NCBI GenBank assembly: GCA_041595875.1
Contig: JBFHJN010000002.1
Span: 1 to 64,000, forward strand
DNA: 64,000 nucleotides
Source of the DNA: UBA2279 sp041595875
GTDB lineage: Bacteria; Actinomycetota; Coriobacteriia; Anaerosomatales; Anaerosomataceae
Direction of reading: 5' to 3'
Made by a program: the position numbers and the translations under genes. Each line of letters opens with the position of its first letter. The first letter of the stretch is position 1. Positions 17,380 through 27,128 of the stretch are shown here, piece by piece. The notes under the pieces are model-generated. The model saw nothing but the letters and a program-made list of their open reading frames with translations. It had not been told where the DNA came from and searched no databases.

Positions 17380-17678
17380 AGGCACACAGAGTGGAATATT
17401 TTGTCATAGGCATCGTACTGGGCGCCGTTGGCGGTTTTGTCGCTGGTCTGCTGTTCGCGCCGGAGAGCGGCGCTCGAACACGCCGTCGCCTGGCCGATGA
17501 AGCCCTGCATATGGCGGATGTTGCGCGAGCGGTCGCCGAACGCGCAGAGCATACAGCAGAGCTTGTGGGGGAGCGCGTGGACCACTACCTCGGGCGTGAC
17601 GAACAGGTGGCATGGCGCAAGGTGCGCGAGATCAGAGAGGGTGTTCAGCGCTATTCGCGTACGGTGATGACTTCGTGA
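17376..17678 (+). CDS. YtxH-like small membrane protein
   Basis: 100 residues. One N-terminal membrane helix with the glycine-rich YtxH pattern (FVIGIVLGAVGGFVAGLLFAP followed by ESGARTRRRLADEA) and a charged helical tail, probably coiled coil. The ATG overlaps the parB stop (ATGA), making it the third cistron of the parAB operon. YtxH proteins are associated with stress in other bacteria but have no defined biochemical role. The link to ParB may be only positional. Confidence 0.8.
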   Translation: MKAHRVEYFVIGIVLGAVGGFVAGLLFAPESGARTRRRLADEALHMADVARAVAERAEHTAELVGERVDHYLGRDEQVAWRKVREIREGVQRYSRTVMTS

Positions 17679-17724
17679 TGTCAGACCACGGCGATATGAT
17701 CTCCTCGTCGTAAGAGGGGGAGTC

Positions 17725-20640
17725 TTGAGCCTACATATCGTCACCGGTGCGGCAAACGCCGGCAAGACAGGCGTTGTGCATGATGCGCTTCGTGCGGCAT
17801 CTAGCAGCCGCAAGACGGCAGCGTTGTTGTTGCCGTCCGGTCCTGACGTGGTGCGCGCGAGACGAGAGATGTCAGCCGACTGCGCATTGGGGCTATCCGT
17901 TGGCGGCTTTGATGGATTCCTGGACTCCTTGTGGGCTCAGCTATATGACGATCGAGCCATTGTCGGCCGTAACCAACGACTGTTGCTCCTGCAGAAGGCT
18001 GTTGAAGTAACCAATTTCTGCCATCTGTCGAAGTCGGCGCAGCGCCCTGGTTTCGTGCGCCTGATGGACGGAGTGGTCCAGCGTGCGGCAGAGGTGGATC
18101 TACTCAGGGCAGCACCGCCAACGGGGGAGGGTATGGCGGACGAGCTCCTTCGGGTCATGGCTGGCTATGCCGAGCTGCTCACGCGTGCAGGACTTGTCGA
18201 GCGCGCTGAGGCACACAACTGCGTGATCAACCGAATCGAGGAGTTGCGGCTGCCGGATGTGATCGCTGCCAACCGATTTGGCAACCTGACCCCACTTCAG
18301 GAGCGGTTCTTGTGCGCGGCCGCGCCTCACAGTGATGTGTGGATCGCGCTCACCTGGGATGAGGGAGTTGCAGCCACCGCTTCGGCCGGTCCACTGATCG
18401 ACCGGCTCAGCCGCTTCGGCACGCTGGAGCAGGCTCCCGCCTATGATCACCCCGAAGATGCCCCAGCGGAGCTTACAGTGCTTGAGAAGTTACTGTTCTC
18501 GCCCGGGGTCGGGCGAGAGCTGGATATCGTTCCGGCGGGAGCTGTGGTTCTGTCGGAAGCGTGGGGGAGCGAGGCCGAGGCGGCGAGGATCACCCGTGAG
18601 ATCCAGGATGCGAGGGCAGAGGGAGCCGCGCTAGGCGACATCGCTGTTGTCTTCCGTGACCCACTCCGCCACGTTGATGCACTCCGTTCGGCCTTTCTGG
18701 ATGCTGGGATCCTTGCGGAGTACGACCTCTACGTGCCAGCGGTCAGAACGAGTCTCGGCCGAGCGCTGGGGCAGGCACTGTCGTTCTTCTGCGCGGGCGG
18801 GTCCAGACGCGATCTGATCGGCTTTCTGAGGACCCCTTTTGTCCCAGGAGGCAATGACAGGCTGGACGAGATCGACGCCTACATGCGTCGGGATAGAGTG
18901 ACCGACGTGCGCGGATTGATCTCACGTGCGAAAGGCACCGAGCCTAAGCTGGCCGAGGTCCTAGGCCTTGTGGAGCGCTTGTGCTCCTCGCCGGTGGATG
19001 TCGCTTCGTTGGCGCACTGGCATCATCTCATGGCCGGGATGATGGCCAATGCGTACGGGCCGGCTTCGGATCTTGGTCCGGAGGGCCGCTTGGACGCGGG
19101 CGTGATGCGGTTGATCAGTGAGGCGACTGAAGAGATGGCCTCCATGGACGACCTCGAGTTCACCGCGCGCGATGTTCTCGCGTTGCTCAGGGAGGCAAAC
19201 GTCGCCGTGTCTTCAACGGAGCATAGAGACCGTGTCCAGGTCCTGGGGGCAGAGCGGATGCGCGGTCGCCGATTCTCACGCGTCATCTTGGGAGGACTCA
19301 CGGCGGGTGAGTTCCCTTCACTTCCGGCTGAGAACGCGTTGTCGGCTCCCGCTATCCTCGAGGCACTGGCCTCCCGTGGAATCGACATGTCGCCACGCGT
19401 CGACATCGATGATGAGCGCCTTCTCTTCTACCAGGTGGTGACCCGGGCCCGGCACCGGTTGGTGCTCAGCCGCTGCGTGTCTGACGCCGACGGGCATCCG
19501 GTCCGGCCGTCGCCACTTCTTGAGGAGTTCTTGGACCTTTATCGGGATCCGTCGGTCGGGGAGGAGGCCTGGTACCGTGGCGCGCCCCCCGTGAGGGTCG
19601 TCACCCTCTCTGATATGGGGGCCACTACCGACTCGCCGGACACCCTCAGGCGGACACTGAGGGAAACACTGGCAAATAATGGGAATAATGTGGGTCACGG
19701 AGAGACTCCGCGTCTGGTTCATGCGCGATGGCGGAGCCGTGGGCGGGCAGTGTGCCTTGGTGAGGCGACCGCCGAGGGCCTTGCAGCGCGCACGGTCTAC
19801 TCGGTGAGCGACATCGAGCTCTACCTGGCGTGCCCGTACCGCTGGTACGTCGATCGGGTTCTTGCTCCCGATGAGTTGGATGCAGAACTCGATGCAGGCG
19901 CAGTGGGCAGTGCTGCGCACGAGATCATGCGTCGCTTCTATGAGCGATACCAGGCGACGACCGGGGAGAAGCGGGTCACCCCGGGTTCATTGCGTGCGGC
20001 ATTGGCTGTGCATGCCGACGTCTCAAGCGAGGTCCTGGAGTCTCTCAGGGCTGTGGGGGTTGCCGAGGAGATCGCCCTGCGTCGCGTTGTTCGTGCCACG
20101 CGCCGGATGGTCGAGGAGGATGCGCTGTTGTTGGAGGGCTTCGCTCCCGTGGCGCACGAATGGAGCTTTGGAATGGGCGACGACTCGCCCGAGGATTTCG
20201 GCACCTTCGCATTGCGGGGAAGGGTCGACCGTATAGACGCCGGCGTCGATGGTTTCGTGATAACGGACTACAAATCGGGGAGCGTCACAGGCAAGCAACA
20301 GGCGAAGTTCGCCACCGAGGGGCTCGTGCAGCTCCCCCTCTACGCTGAGGTGGTGCGGCGGCGGCTTGGCCTTGGGGACCCCGTGGCGGGCTTCTACCGC
20401 TCCATCCTGAGCACCGGCAAGCCAAGGGGTTTCTTCTGTGCGGGGGCGCTCGATGCGTGTCAGGTCACAAGGACGGATGCATGCAGCCCCCAGGAGGTCT
20501 CCGGCTTGATCGAGGATGCCATCACCCGGGCTTCAGAAGCGGTTGAGGGAATGCGGTCTGGTCGAATCGAACCTGCAAGCAACGTGAGATCATGCCCTTC
20601 ATACTGCACCGCCCGAGCCTACTGCGGGGGGAGGGTGTAG
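17725..20640 (+). CDS. AddB-like subunit: inactivated-helicase/PD-(D/E)XK nuclease
   Basis: 971 residues, likely partner of the next gene in a double-strand-break resection complex. An N-terminal P-loop TGAANAGKT at about 7-15 resembles AddB. The middle is helicase-like (RVQVLGAERMRGRRFSRVILGG, then SRCVSDADGHPVRPS). The C-terminal RecB-type nuclease has FALRGRVDRID and DYKSG (Asp848). A likely 4Fe-4S ligand set is Cys703 in CPYRWY and C957-x3-C961-x5-C967. Start is TTG at 17725 after AGAGGGGGA. It overlaps the next gene by one base. AdnA-type naming is possible because both subunits carry nuclease domains. Confidence 0.85.
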   Translation: MSLHIVTGAANAGKTGVVHDALRAASSSRKTAALLLPSGPDVVRARREMSADCALGLSVGGFDGFLDSLWAQLYDDRAIVGRNQRLLLLQKAVEVTNFCHLSKSAQRPGFVRLMDGVVQRAAEVDLLRAAPPTGEGMADELLRVMAGYAELLTRAGLVERAEAHNCVINRIEELRLPDVIAANRFGNLTPLQERFLCAAAPHSDVWIALTWDEGVAATASAGPLIDRLSRFGTLEQAPAYDHPEDAPAELTVLEKLLFSPGVGRELDIVPAGAVVLSEAWGSEAEAARITREIQDARAEGAALGDIAVVFRDPLRHVDALRSAFLDAGILAEYDLYVPAVRTSLGRALGQALSFFCAGGSRRDLIGFLRTPFVPGGNDRLDEIDAYMRRDRVTDVRGLISRAKGTEPKLAEVLGLVERLCSSPVDVASLAHWHHLMAGMMANAYGPASDLGPEGRLDAGVMRLISEATEEMASMDDLEFTARDVLALLREANVAVSSTEHRDRVQVLGAERMRGRRFSRVILGGLTAGEFPSLPAENALSAPAILEALASRGIDMSPRVDIDDERLLFYQVVTRARHRLVLSRCVSDADGHPVRPSPLLEEFLDLYRDPSVGEEAWYRGAPPVRVVTLSDMGATTDSPDTLRRTLRETLANNGNNVGHGETPRLVHARWRSRGRAVCLGEATAEGLAARTVYSVSDIELYLACPYRWYVDRVLAPDELDAELDAGAVGSAAHEIMRRFYERYQATTGEKRVTPGSLRAALAVHADVSSEVLESLRAVGVAEEIALRRVVRATRRMVEEDALLLEGFAPVAHEWSFGMGDDSPEDFGTFALRGRVDRIDAGVDGFVITDYKSGSVTGKQQAKFATEGLVQLPLYAEVVRRRLGLGDPVAGFYRSILSTGKPRGFFCAGALDACQVTRTDACSPQEVSGLIEDAITRASEAVEGMRSGRIEPASNVRSCPSYCTARAYCGGRV

Positions 20641-23600
20641 TGCGTCTTAGCACAGAACAACAAGCGGCGGTCGATGCCGGCGCGGTGGACCTGTTCATCG
20701 GCGCAGGTGCCGGTTCGGGCAAAACGCGGGTGCTCACGGCGCGCTTTGTGCATGCGGTTCTTGGTGTGGAGCCCTATCGCAAGACCTCGCCTCGCGACAT
20801 CCTTACCGTGACATTCACCGATCGTGCCGCAGGCGAGCTTGCCGAGAGGATTCGCGGTGCGCTCATCGCGGAAGGCTCCATGGAGGATGCGCGTCGGGTT
20901 GAGGAGGCATGGATCTCGACCATTCACGGCATGTGTAGCAAGATCTTGCGTCAGCATGCGTTCGATGCGGGTCTTGATCCGCAGTTCGCCGTGGCCAGCG
21001 AGGTCGAGGCAGGGGTTCTCGTCCGTGAGGCGTTCGAGACGGTCGTCAGAGACACCGTGGCGGCGGGGGATGAGGACGTTGAGCGCCTCATGGATGCCAT
21101 GAGATACGACGAGATCTTAAGCGCCGTGATCAGGGCGCACGCCGATGTCCGCTCCATGGGCAGGCAACTGCTTGAAGTTCGCGCACTGCCTGCACAGCAG
21201 GTGGATTCCGAGATCGCGGGAGTGGTGAGCGCGCTTATGGAAGCCCGCGAACGGCTCAGCATCGGGTCTCAGGCTCGAGGGAAGACCTTCTCGGACAATA
21301 TGGAGCGACTCGAACAAGCCATCAGTGTCGGGCACGCGCTCAGAAATGAGACAGGCGCGGGCACGGAGGGCCCGTGCGAGCTGCCAGGTGTGAAGCGCGC
21401 CCGTGGCGACGAGCTGCAACAGGAGATCGCAGATCAGGCCAACGTGCTGCTCGAGCGCCTGACGTCGCTTCACGCACAGCTCCTTGTCAGGCCGTTTGAG
21501 AGGGCGATCATCAAGCTGTTGGTCGCTTTCGATGGAGCGTATGCCGAGCTCAAGTCCAACCGGAGCCTGCTGGACTTCGAGGACCTTCAGGTTCTGGTGG
21601 CTGAGCTCTTTGAGCAGAGGCCGGATATCGCTGCCGGATATCGCCGCCGTTTCAGCATGGTGATGATCGACGAGTTCCAAGACACGAATGAGCTACAGCT
21701 CCGAATCGCGCATGATCTGGCGGCCGACCGTCTTTGCACTGTAGGGGATGACAAGCAGTCGATCTACTCGTTCAGGCACGCCGATGTGGAGGTCTTCAAG
21801 GCACGAGAGCGCAGCGGACAGCGGGTAGAACGACTTGCAGACAACTACCGCTCTCACCCGGAGCTTCTGGCTGTCTTCAATGGACTGTTCGGACACGAGT
21901 CGCTCTTCGGCTCAGACTTCATGCAACTGCATCCTGGCGCCCAGGAGTTTGATGAGAGCGGCTGGCCTGAAGGCCGGGACCGCGCGAGCGTCATCCTGGT
22001 GGACACGGGCGCGGACAGCGAGCTCTCGGGTGTGGAGGCCGAAGCGATCGCCATGGCTGACGAGTTCGCCGCTCTTAGGGATGAAGGTGTCGATCAGGGG
22101 GACATGGTGCTCCTGCTTCGCAAGATGAGCGGAGCCGCCGAGGTCTTCGAGCGTGAACTGAAGCGCAGGGGCTTTGACGTGTTCATTGCGTCAGGGGGCA
22201 CGTTTCATGACACCCAGGAAGTAGAAGAGGTCGTCGCGCTGCTCCGTTTGATCGATAACGCCGCGGACAGCGCGGCCGCCTTGATCGTCCTGGCGGGCCG
22301 CTTCACGGGGGTGAGTGATGACGGGCTGTACGGTCTGCGCGAGAGCGCGGGACGGCACGGCAACCTGTGGGCGGCGGCATGCAGGGCAGCAGAGTTGCCC
22401 ATCTGCTCGGCGGACAAGACGATGATCGCGCGGACCGTCGGGATCGTAGAGCGTGCGCGTGCGACGCGCGGGTCGGTCCCGCTCCGCGACCTCTTGCTTT
22501 CAGTGCTCGAAGACCTCGACTACGATCTGGCGCTCTTCGCCGCGGGTGATTCCGGGGTGCGCGCGTGGGCCAACGTGCTCAAGCTGGTGCGTATGGCGGG
22601 GGAGTTCCAGGAAACGGCGCACGGTGATGTGGGGTCGTTTCTGGACTACCTGTCGCTCAGGCAGGAGTATGTGGCATCCGAACAACAGGCGACGGTCGCC
22701 GGAGAGCGGGCGAAGGCGGTACGCATCATGAGCGTGCACTCGGCCAAGGGGCTTGAGTTCCCGGTCGTTGGAGTCGCATCCTTCTCCAGCACTACTCCCG
22801 GCCCCGGTCCAGTGCTTGTGGGAGAGTCGAACGGCGCAGTGCTTCTCGGCATGAGGTTGCCGATGCCCGAGGGCTCGAAGAGCCGTTCTGTGGAAACGGC
22901 GGCTCATTCACGTCTCGCCGAGAAGCGCACCCATACCGAGTCCGAGGAAGTGAAGCGGCTCTTGTATGTGGCGTGCACACGGGCAGAGCGAGGGCTTGTG
23001 CTCTGCATGCGCTCCAACCTGCAGAAGACGGCTTCCGGAGACCGTCCACCCGATCTTGTGCGCAGAGCGCTTGGTCTTGATGAGCCAACTGGGTCCGTCC
23101 GGCCGTGCGAGCTCCCGGGCGGTGTCAGGGTCGACGTGCGCATCGTGGCTCCTGATGTTGAGAGCCTCGAAGACGACCCCACGGGTCTTCCGGTCACGTG
23201 TGAAGTACCCCCTGCGCTTGAGGAGTCCCCAGAGCTCGAGGGCATGCCCCCCGTCGTACCGGCGACCGTCTCGTATAGCGGTCTCGCCCTTTACGCGAAG
23301 TGTCCATACCGGTTCTATGCCGAGAAGATCGCGGGTATTCCGCGCGGCGCTGATGTCGGCAGCGCTGGCGGAACGGATCCAAGGGAGTTCGGCAATGCGG
23401 TGCATGAGGCGCTGGCCGAGATGTTCGGCGGCCCTGATTGGGAGGAATCGCGGCTGGAGGTCATCGGACGGGCGCATGGGCTGGCTGGGCCCGAGGCCGA
23501 ACGGCTCTCCAGGGCTGCGAAGGCGTTCAGCGGATCCTCTCTTGCCACGGAGGTCCGTACAGCCGACAAGGTCATCACAGAATGTGCGATCAACGCTCCG

Positions 23601-23996
23601 TTGGGGGGCAGCGTCCTGGTCGGCTCGATCGATCTGCTGGCGTGGAGCGGTCCAGACGCCCTTGTAGTGGACTACAAGACGGGCGACAGCGAATTCTCTG
23701 AAGCTGACGCACGTGAGCGATACGAGATGCAGGCAGCGTGCTATGCGCTGGCTGTGCTGCGGGCGGGCGCGCAGACGGTGCGCGTCGTCTTCTTCGAACC
23801 TGAGCGCGATGGGCGCCAGATCGTGTTCGAGAGCTGCGCCGGGGATGCAGATGCGATCGAGGCGCGAGTCGCCCGTTCGCTTGTGCTGATGTCGCAAGGG
23901 GAGTATCAGCCTCTGCCCCGGTATGATGCGGCCGTCTGCAAGGAGTGCCAGGTGAGCGGATCGTTGTGCCCTGTTACGCCCGGTGGCGCTGACTGA
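20640..23996 (+). CDS. AddA-like UvrD/RecB-family helicase-nuclease
   Basis: 1118 residues from the GTG at 20640, whose first base is the last base of the upstream stop. UvrD-type motor: Walker A GAGAGSGKTRVL at about 22-33, motif Ia TFTDRAAGELAERIR, Walker B-region VMIDEFQDTNELQ, then GDDKQSIYSFRHADVEVF, motif V RIMSVHSAKGLEFPVVGV, and motif VI RLLYVACTRAERGLVLC. The C-terminal nuclease has Cys888 in CPYRFY, the catalytic VVDYKTGD (Asp1011) and C1100-x2-C1103-x6-C1110, a Cas4/AddB-like Fe-S arrangement. It probably resects broken ends with the AddB-like partner. Its end overlaps rlmN tail-to-tail by 23 bp. Confidence 0.88.
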   Translation: MRLSTEQQAAVDAGAVDLFIGAGAGSGKTRVLTARFVHAVLGVEPYRKTSPRDILTVTFTDRAAGELAERIRGALIAEGSMEDARRVEEAWISTIHGMCSKILRQHAFDAGLDPQFAVASEVEAGVLVREAFETVVRDTVAAGDEDVERLMDAMRYDEILSAVIRAHADVRSMGRQLLEVRALPAQQVDSEIAGVVSALMEARERLSIGSQARGKTFSDNMERLEQAISVGHALRNETGAGTEGPCELPGVKRARGDELQQEIADQANVLLERLTSLHAQLLVRPFERAIIKLLVAFDGAYAELKSNRSLLDFEDLQVLVAELFEQRPDIAAGYRRRFSMVMIDEFQDTNELQLRIAHDLAADRLCTVGDDKQSIYSFRHADVEVFKARERSGQRVERLADNYRSHPELLAVFNGLFGHESLFGSDFMQLHPGAQEFDESGWPEGRDRASVILVDTGADSELSGVEAEAIAMADEFAALRDEGVDQGDMVLLLRKMSGAAEVFERELKRRGFDVFIASGGTFHDTQEVEEVVALLRLIDNAADSAAALIVLAGRFTGVSDDGLYGLRESAGRHGNLWAAACRAAELPICSADKTMIARTVGIVERARATRGSVPLRDLLLSVLEDLDYDLALFAAGDSGVRAWANVLKLVRMAGEFQETAHGDVGSFLDYLSLRQEYVASEQQATVAGERAKAVRIMSVHSAKGLEFPVVGVASFSSTTPGPGPVLVGESNGAVLLGMRLPMPEGSKSRSVETAAHSRLAEKRTHTESEEVKRLLYVACTRAERGLVLCMRSNLQKTASGDRPPDLVRRALGLDEPTGSVRPCELPGGVRVDVRIVAPDVESLEDDPTGLPVTCEVPPALEESPELEGMPPVVPATVSYSGLALYAKCPYRFYAEKIAGIPRGADVGSAGGTDPREFGNAVHEALAEMFGGPDWEESRLEVIGRAHGLAGPEAERLSRAAKAFSGSSLATEVRTADKVITECAINAPLGGSVLVGSIDLLAWSGPDALVVDYKTGDSEFSEADARERYEMQAACYALAVLRAGAQTVRVVFFEPERDGRQIVFESCAGDADAIEARVARSLVLMSQGEYQPLPRYDAAVCKECQVSGSLCPVTPGGAD

Positions 23997-25005
23997 GCTG
24001 GCCGCACGCTGCGTCGATGTCCACGCCACGTTCTGTGCGGATCGAGGTCTCCACTCCTGAAGCCCCCAGCCGATCCGCGAAGCGCCGAATGCTCTGGTTC
24101 CCGGGCCGCTCGGTGCCGGCTCCGGACACCGGATTCACCGGGATGAGGTTGATGTGACATAGGAGACCCCGGGTGAACGTGATCAGCGCCTCAAGTTCGG
24201 CGTCACTGTCGTTGACGCCATCAACGAGTGCGTATTCCAGTGTCACCCTACGTCCGCTGCTCTCGGTGTAATGGAGTATCGCTTCGCGCAGCATGGGCAG
24301 CTTGAAGCCCCGGACGCCCGGCATGAGTTTGTCGCGGGTCGTCTGTACGGCTGAATGGAGAGACACTGCGAGCGTGAACTGCTCGGGCTCCTCGGCGAAG
24401 CGCTCGATCCCCGGAAGCAGTCCGCAAGTCGAGACGGTGATGTGACGCGCTCCGATGCCTAGGCCATCGGGCGAGTTCATCAGGCGTAGTGCCTCGATGG
24501 AGGCATCGTAGTTGGCGAAGGGCTCGCCCTGACCCATGGCTACCACGTTGGTGACGCGCTGACCGAAGTCCGTGCCCACAAGCCGGACCTGGTCGAGCAT
24601 CTCTCCGATGGTGAGGTCACGGACCAGCCCGCCCATCCCGGTTGCGCAGAAGCTGCAGCCCATAGCGCAACCGGCCTGGATTGAGAAGCAGACCGTCAGT
24701 CGTCCTTCGGCGGGAATGCCGACGCTCTCCACTGCCACCCCGTCGCCCAGTGTCCAGAGGTACTTGCGGGTCCCATCCGATGACACCTGCCGGTCAGCCA
24801 GTGCGGGGGCATGGAGAACGAATCGCGCATCGAGCCGGTCACGGAAGTCCGAGGGCAGATCCGTCATCTGAGAGAAGGCCGTGACGCCTCTGGCATACAG
24901 CCACCGCACGAGTTGGCGCGCGCGGTATGGCGGCTGTCCCATTTCGCTTACGACAGCCGCCATACGTGCGCGATCCAGTGCTTTGATGTCCTGAAGTTCG
25001 GTCAA
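23974..25005 (-). CDS. rlmN: Dual-specificity RNA methyltransferase RlmN
   Basis: Radical-SAM enzyme that methylates C2 of A2503 in 23S rRNA and A37 of some tRNAs. I chose TTG at 25005 (MTELQDIKALDRAR, 343 residues): GAGGA lies upstream and a longer frame reads through the rubrerythrin gene. The cluster motif is CAMGCSFC with Cys113, Cys117 and Cys120. The mechanistic second cysteine is Cys334 in AACGQL. QPPYRARQLVRWLY and GEPFANYD are family signatures. The start lies 1 bp past the rubrerythrin stop, so they are one operon. Confidence 0.95.
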   Translation of the reverse strand: MTELQDIKALDRARMAAVVSEMGQPPYRARQLVRWLYARGVTAFSQMTDLPSDFRDRLDARFVLHAPALADRQVSSDGTRKYLWTLGDGVAVESVGIPAEGRLTVCFSIQAGCAMGCSFCATGMGGLVRDLTIGEMLDQVRLVGTDFGQRVTNVVAMGQGEPFANYDASIEALRLMNSPDGLGIGARHITVSTCGLLPGIERFAEEPEQFTLAVSLHSAVQTTRDKLMPGVRGFKLPMLREAILHYTESSGRRVTLEYALVDGVNDSDAELEALITFTRGLLCHINLIPVNPVSGAGTERPGNQSIRRFADRLGASGVETSIRTERGVDIDAACGQLSQRHRA

Positions 25006-25006
25006 G

Positions 25007-25504
25007 CTAGTCCTCGAGGACTTTCTTGTACTCATCACGGTGCTGCTTCTCGAAGCCGCCCAGGGCGCGGAAGTACTGCGCGATCTCGGGGTGACCTTCT
25101 GCCTCGGCGGTCTCAGCAAAACCGGGGTACATGTCGACGGTCTCGTAGTTCTCGCCTTCCCAGGCAGCGTTGAGGTTCTCGGCGGTGACACCGAAGGCAC
25201 TCATGTAGGCGAGATGACCCAGGGCATGTGCGGTTTCCTCGGCAGCGGCGCGTTCGAATGCCGCAACTGCCGCTTCGTCGCCCTCAAGTTCTGCGATGCG
25301 TCTGAAGAGCGTATAGCGGCGGTTGGCCTGTGATTCGCCAGCGAACGCAGCTTGCAGGTTCTCAAGAGTCTTGGTGCCGCTCAGGTCTCCGGGTCCGTCA
25401 TATTCCACGAAGAATGACTGCGGCGCGCCGCAAACAGGGCACTTCTCGGGAGCAGGACCAACGTGATAGTAGCCACAGGCCTTGCAGCGGTACGTTTCTA
25501 CCAT
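25007..25504 (-). CDS. Reverse-order rubrerythrin (rubredoxin domain first)
   Basis: 165 residues from ATG 25504 (MVETYRCKACGYYH) with GAGGAG upstream; an ATG at 25519 is less likely. The N-terminal rubredoxin-like iron site is CKACGYYHVG with CPVCGAPQSFF. The rest is a four-helix di-iron rubrerythrin domain with ExxH-type ligands (AGESQANRRYTLF, EETAHALGHL, and EKQHRDEYKKVLED). Such proteins reduce hydrogen peroxide in anaerobes. It is the promoter-proximal gene of a two-gene unit with rlmN, divergent from a cytochrome gene. Confidence 0.93.
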   Translation of the reverse strand: MVETYRCKACGYYHVGPAPEKCPVCGAPQSFFVEYDGPGDLSGTKTLENLQAAFAGESQANRRYTLFRRIAELEGDEAAVAAFERAAAEETAHALGHLAYMSAFGVTAENLNAAWEGENYETVDMYPGFAETAEAEGHPEIAQYFRALGGFEKQHRDEYKKVLED

Positions 25505-25667
25505 GGCTTCTCCTCTCATAGGGAATCACCCGTGATCGGGTCGTTGTATTCTACCCGTCTCCAGAGCCAGCGTACCTCAAGGAGCGGGCGCCACCGGGGC
25601 TGTTGGGGTAGAAAAGAGTATGACCCCGAGCCTGGTAGATGCCACTGTAGACAGCAAGGAGCGCCTG

Positions 25668-27020
25668 ATGAGACGTGTCGCACCAGCGTTTTTCGTGTTC
25701 GTTCTGACATTTGGGATCGCGGGGGTCGCGCTTGGGTTGCCCGAGATACCCTCAAGCTCCTTCCAGTCCTCCGATGGGTGCGGGTGTCATGCGGCGCTCC
25801 TGGAGCAGTGGCGACCATCGATGCACGCCAAAGCGCTGAGCGACCCGCTATACCGATACAAGCTCGGTGAAGCGAACGAGGCCACCGATGGCGCGCTCGG
25901 ACCGTTTTGCGAGGGCTGCCATGGACCGGTCGCTGTCATGGCCGGGGAGTTGCCGGGGACAGAGATCGCCGATCTTCCTGACGTCTCTGCCGAGGCGATC
26001 ACATGCGACTTCTGCCATCAGGTGACGGGTACCGATGGTCCGCTTGGAAACACCTCGGTACTGGTGGATGCAGACGGCACCAAGCGTGCGCAGTTCGATG
26101 ACGCGGTGTCGCCGGTTCATGAGACCGAGTTCTCGGCGTTTCACCAGAGTGCCGAATTCTGTGGGAATTGCCATAACGTCGACCATCCCGGCAACGGCAT
26201 GCATTTGGAGATGACGTACACCGAGTGGAAAGAAGGACCCTACGCCGAGCAAGGGATCGTGTGCCAGGACTGCCACATGACGCCCGGTCCCGGTGTCACC
26301 AAGCCCAACGCCGGAAAGGCGGCGGGAACCGGTCCGGATCGCGAGCACATCTATACGATGACGTTTGCGGGGGGCAACGTCGGGCTAGGGGATGCCGATC
26401 TTGCGCAAGAACGCCTCGAAGCAGCTGCGACTGTGGAGCTTGCGATGCCAGAGATCGTGGCGTCCGGCCAGACAGTGGACGTGACCACCACTATCACCAA
26501 CGTCGGTGCCGGGCACTACATCCCAACCGGGCTGACAGAGGTTCGTCAGATGTGGCTCGAAGTGGTTGCCACCGCAGACAATGGCGATGAGCTGCTACGT
26601 GAAAGGCGTGACTTCGGCACCGTTCTCAAGGATGCCGAGGGCAAGTACCCCGTTGATCTGTGGGATGCCGTGGGTATCCAGAGCGACGACAGGATCCCTC
26701 CGCAGGAGTCCACGAGCAACGAGTACTCCTTCGCGATGGCAGGAGACGGTGGCGTGACCGTCTCAGCAACGCTCTACTATCGATCGGCCTCCGAGGAGAT
26801 GGCGGAGAAGGCGGGGGTGGAGATCCCCACAACCACAATGGCGAGCGCCGAGGCTTTGGTGTTTGTCAGCGAGGAAGAACAGGCGGCGGCGCGCGTTGCT
26901 TCGGATGACGCCGATGACGCCGAAGCGGTCGGCCTGGAAGTGTGGGTCGTTGCACTCATCGTTGTGGTGCTGATCGTCGCGAGCGTTCTGTTCGTGCGTC
27001 GGGCGCGCAGGCGTGCCTGA
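25668..27020 (+). CDS. Membrane-anchored multiheme cytochrome c
   Basis: 450 residues from ATG 25668 after AAGGAG. An N-terminal signal (RRVAPAFFVFVLTFGIAGVALG) and a C-terminal membrane helix (EVWVVALIVVVLIVASVLF) with a basic tail place the body outside the membrane. Four CXXCH heme c motifs are visible: CEGCH (81-85), CDFCH (113-117), CGNCH and CQDCH. A fifth site at 38-41 reads CGCH, one residue short. Its context (DGCGCHAALLEQWRPSMH) is that of the first heme in cytochrome c554-like proteins. The second half is beta-rich and heme-free. Likely an extracytoplasmic electron-transfer protein; partner unknown. Confidence 0.85.
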   Translation: MRRVAPAFFVFVLTFGIAGVALGLPEIPSSSFQSSDGCGCHAALLEQWRPSMHAKALSDPLYRYKLGEANEATDGALGPFCEGCHGPVAVMAGELPGTEIADLPDVSAEAITCDFCHQVTGTDGPLGNTSVLVDADGTKRAQFDDAVSPVHETEFSAFHQSAEFCGNCHNVDHPGNGMHLEMTYTEWKEGPYAEQGIVCQDCHMTPGPGVTKPNAGKAAGTGPDREHIYTMTFAGGNVGLGDADLAQERLEAAATVELAMPEIVASGQTVDVTTTITNVGAGHYIPTGLTEVRQMWLEVVATADNGDELLRERRDFGTVLKDAEGKYPVDLWDAVGIQSDDRIPPQESTSNEYSFAMAGDGGVTVSATLYYRSASEEMAEKAGVEIPTTTMASAEALVFVSEEEQAAARVASDDADDAEAVGLEVWVVALIVVVLIVASVLFVRRARRRA

Positions 27021-27061
27021 TATAGAGCTCTAGGTGGGAGCATCGGCGGCTTCGGCTGAAG

Positions 27062-27097
27062 CACGGAGGGCGCGTCCCGGCAGACGCGCCCTCCGTG
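27062..27097. terminator. Bidirectional terminator between cytochrome and HtrA genes
   Basis: Perfect 15-bp stem CACGGAGGGCGCGTC/GACGCGCCCTCCGTG with a 6-base loop, then TTGCTTATT on the plus strand. It separates two convergent genes and can serve both. Confidence 0.85.
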
Positions 27098-27128
27098 TTG
27101 CTTATTCCAATCCTGCCGCAGGTTTCAC

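Noticed and set aside
22908..24029. 373-residue minus-strand frame over the AddA-like gene
   Set aside because: Antisense to helicase motifs and nuclease ends that are clearly coding.
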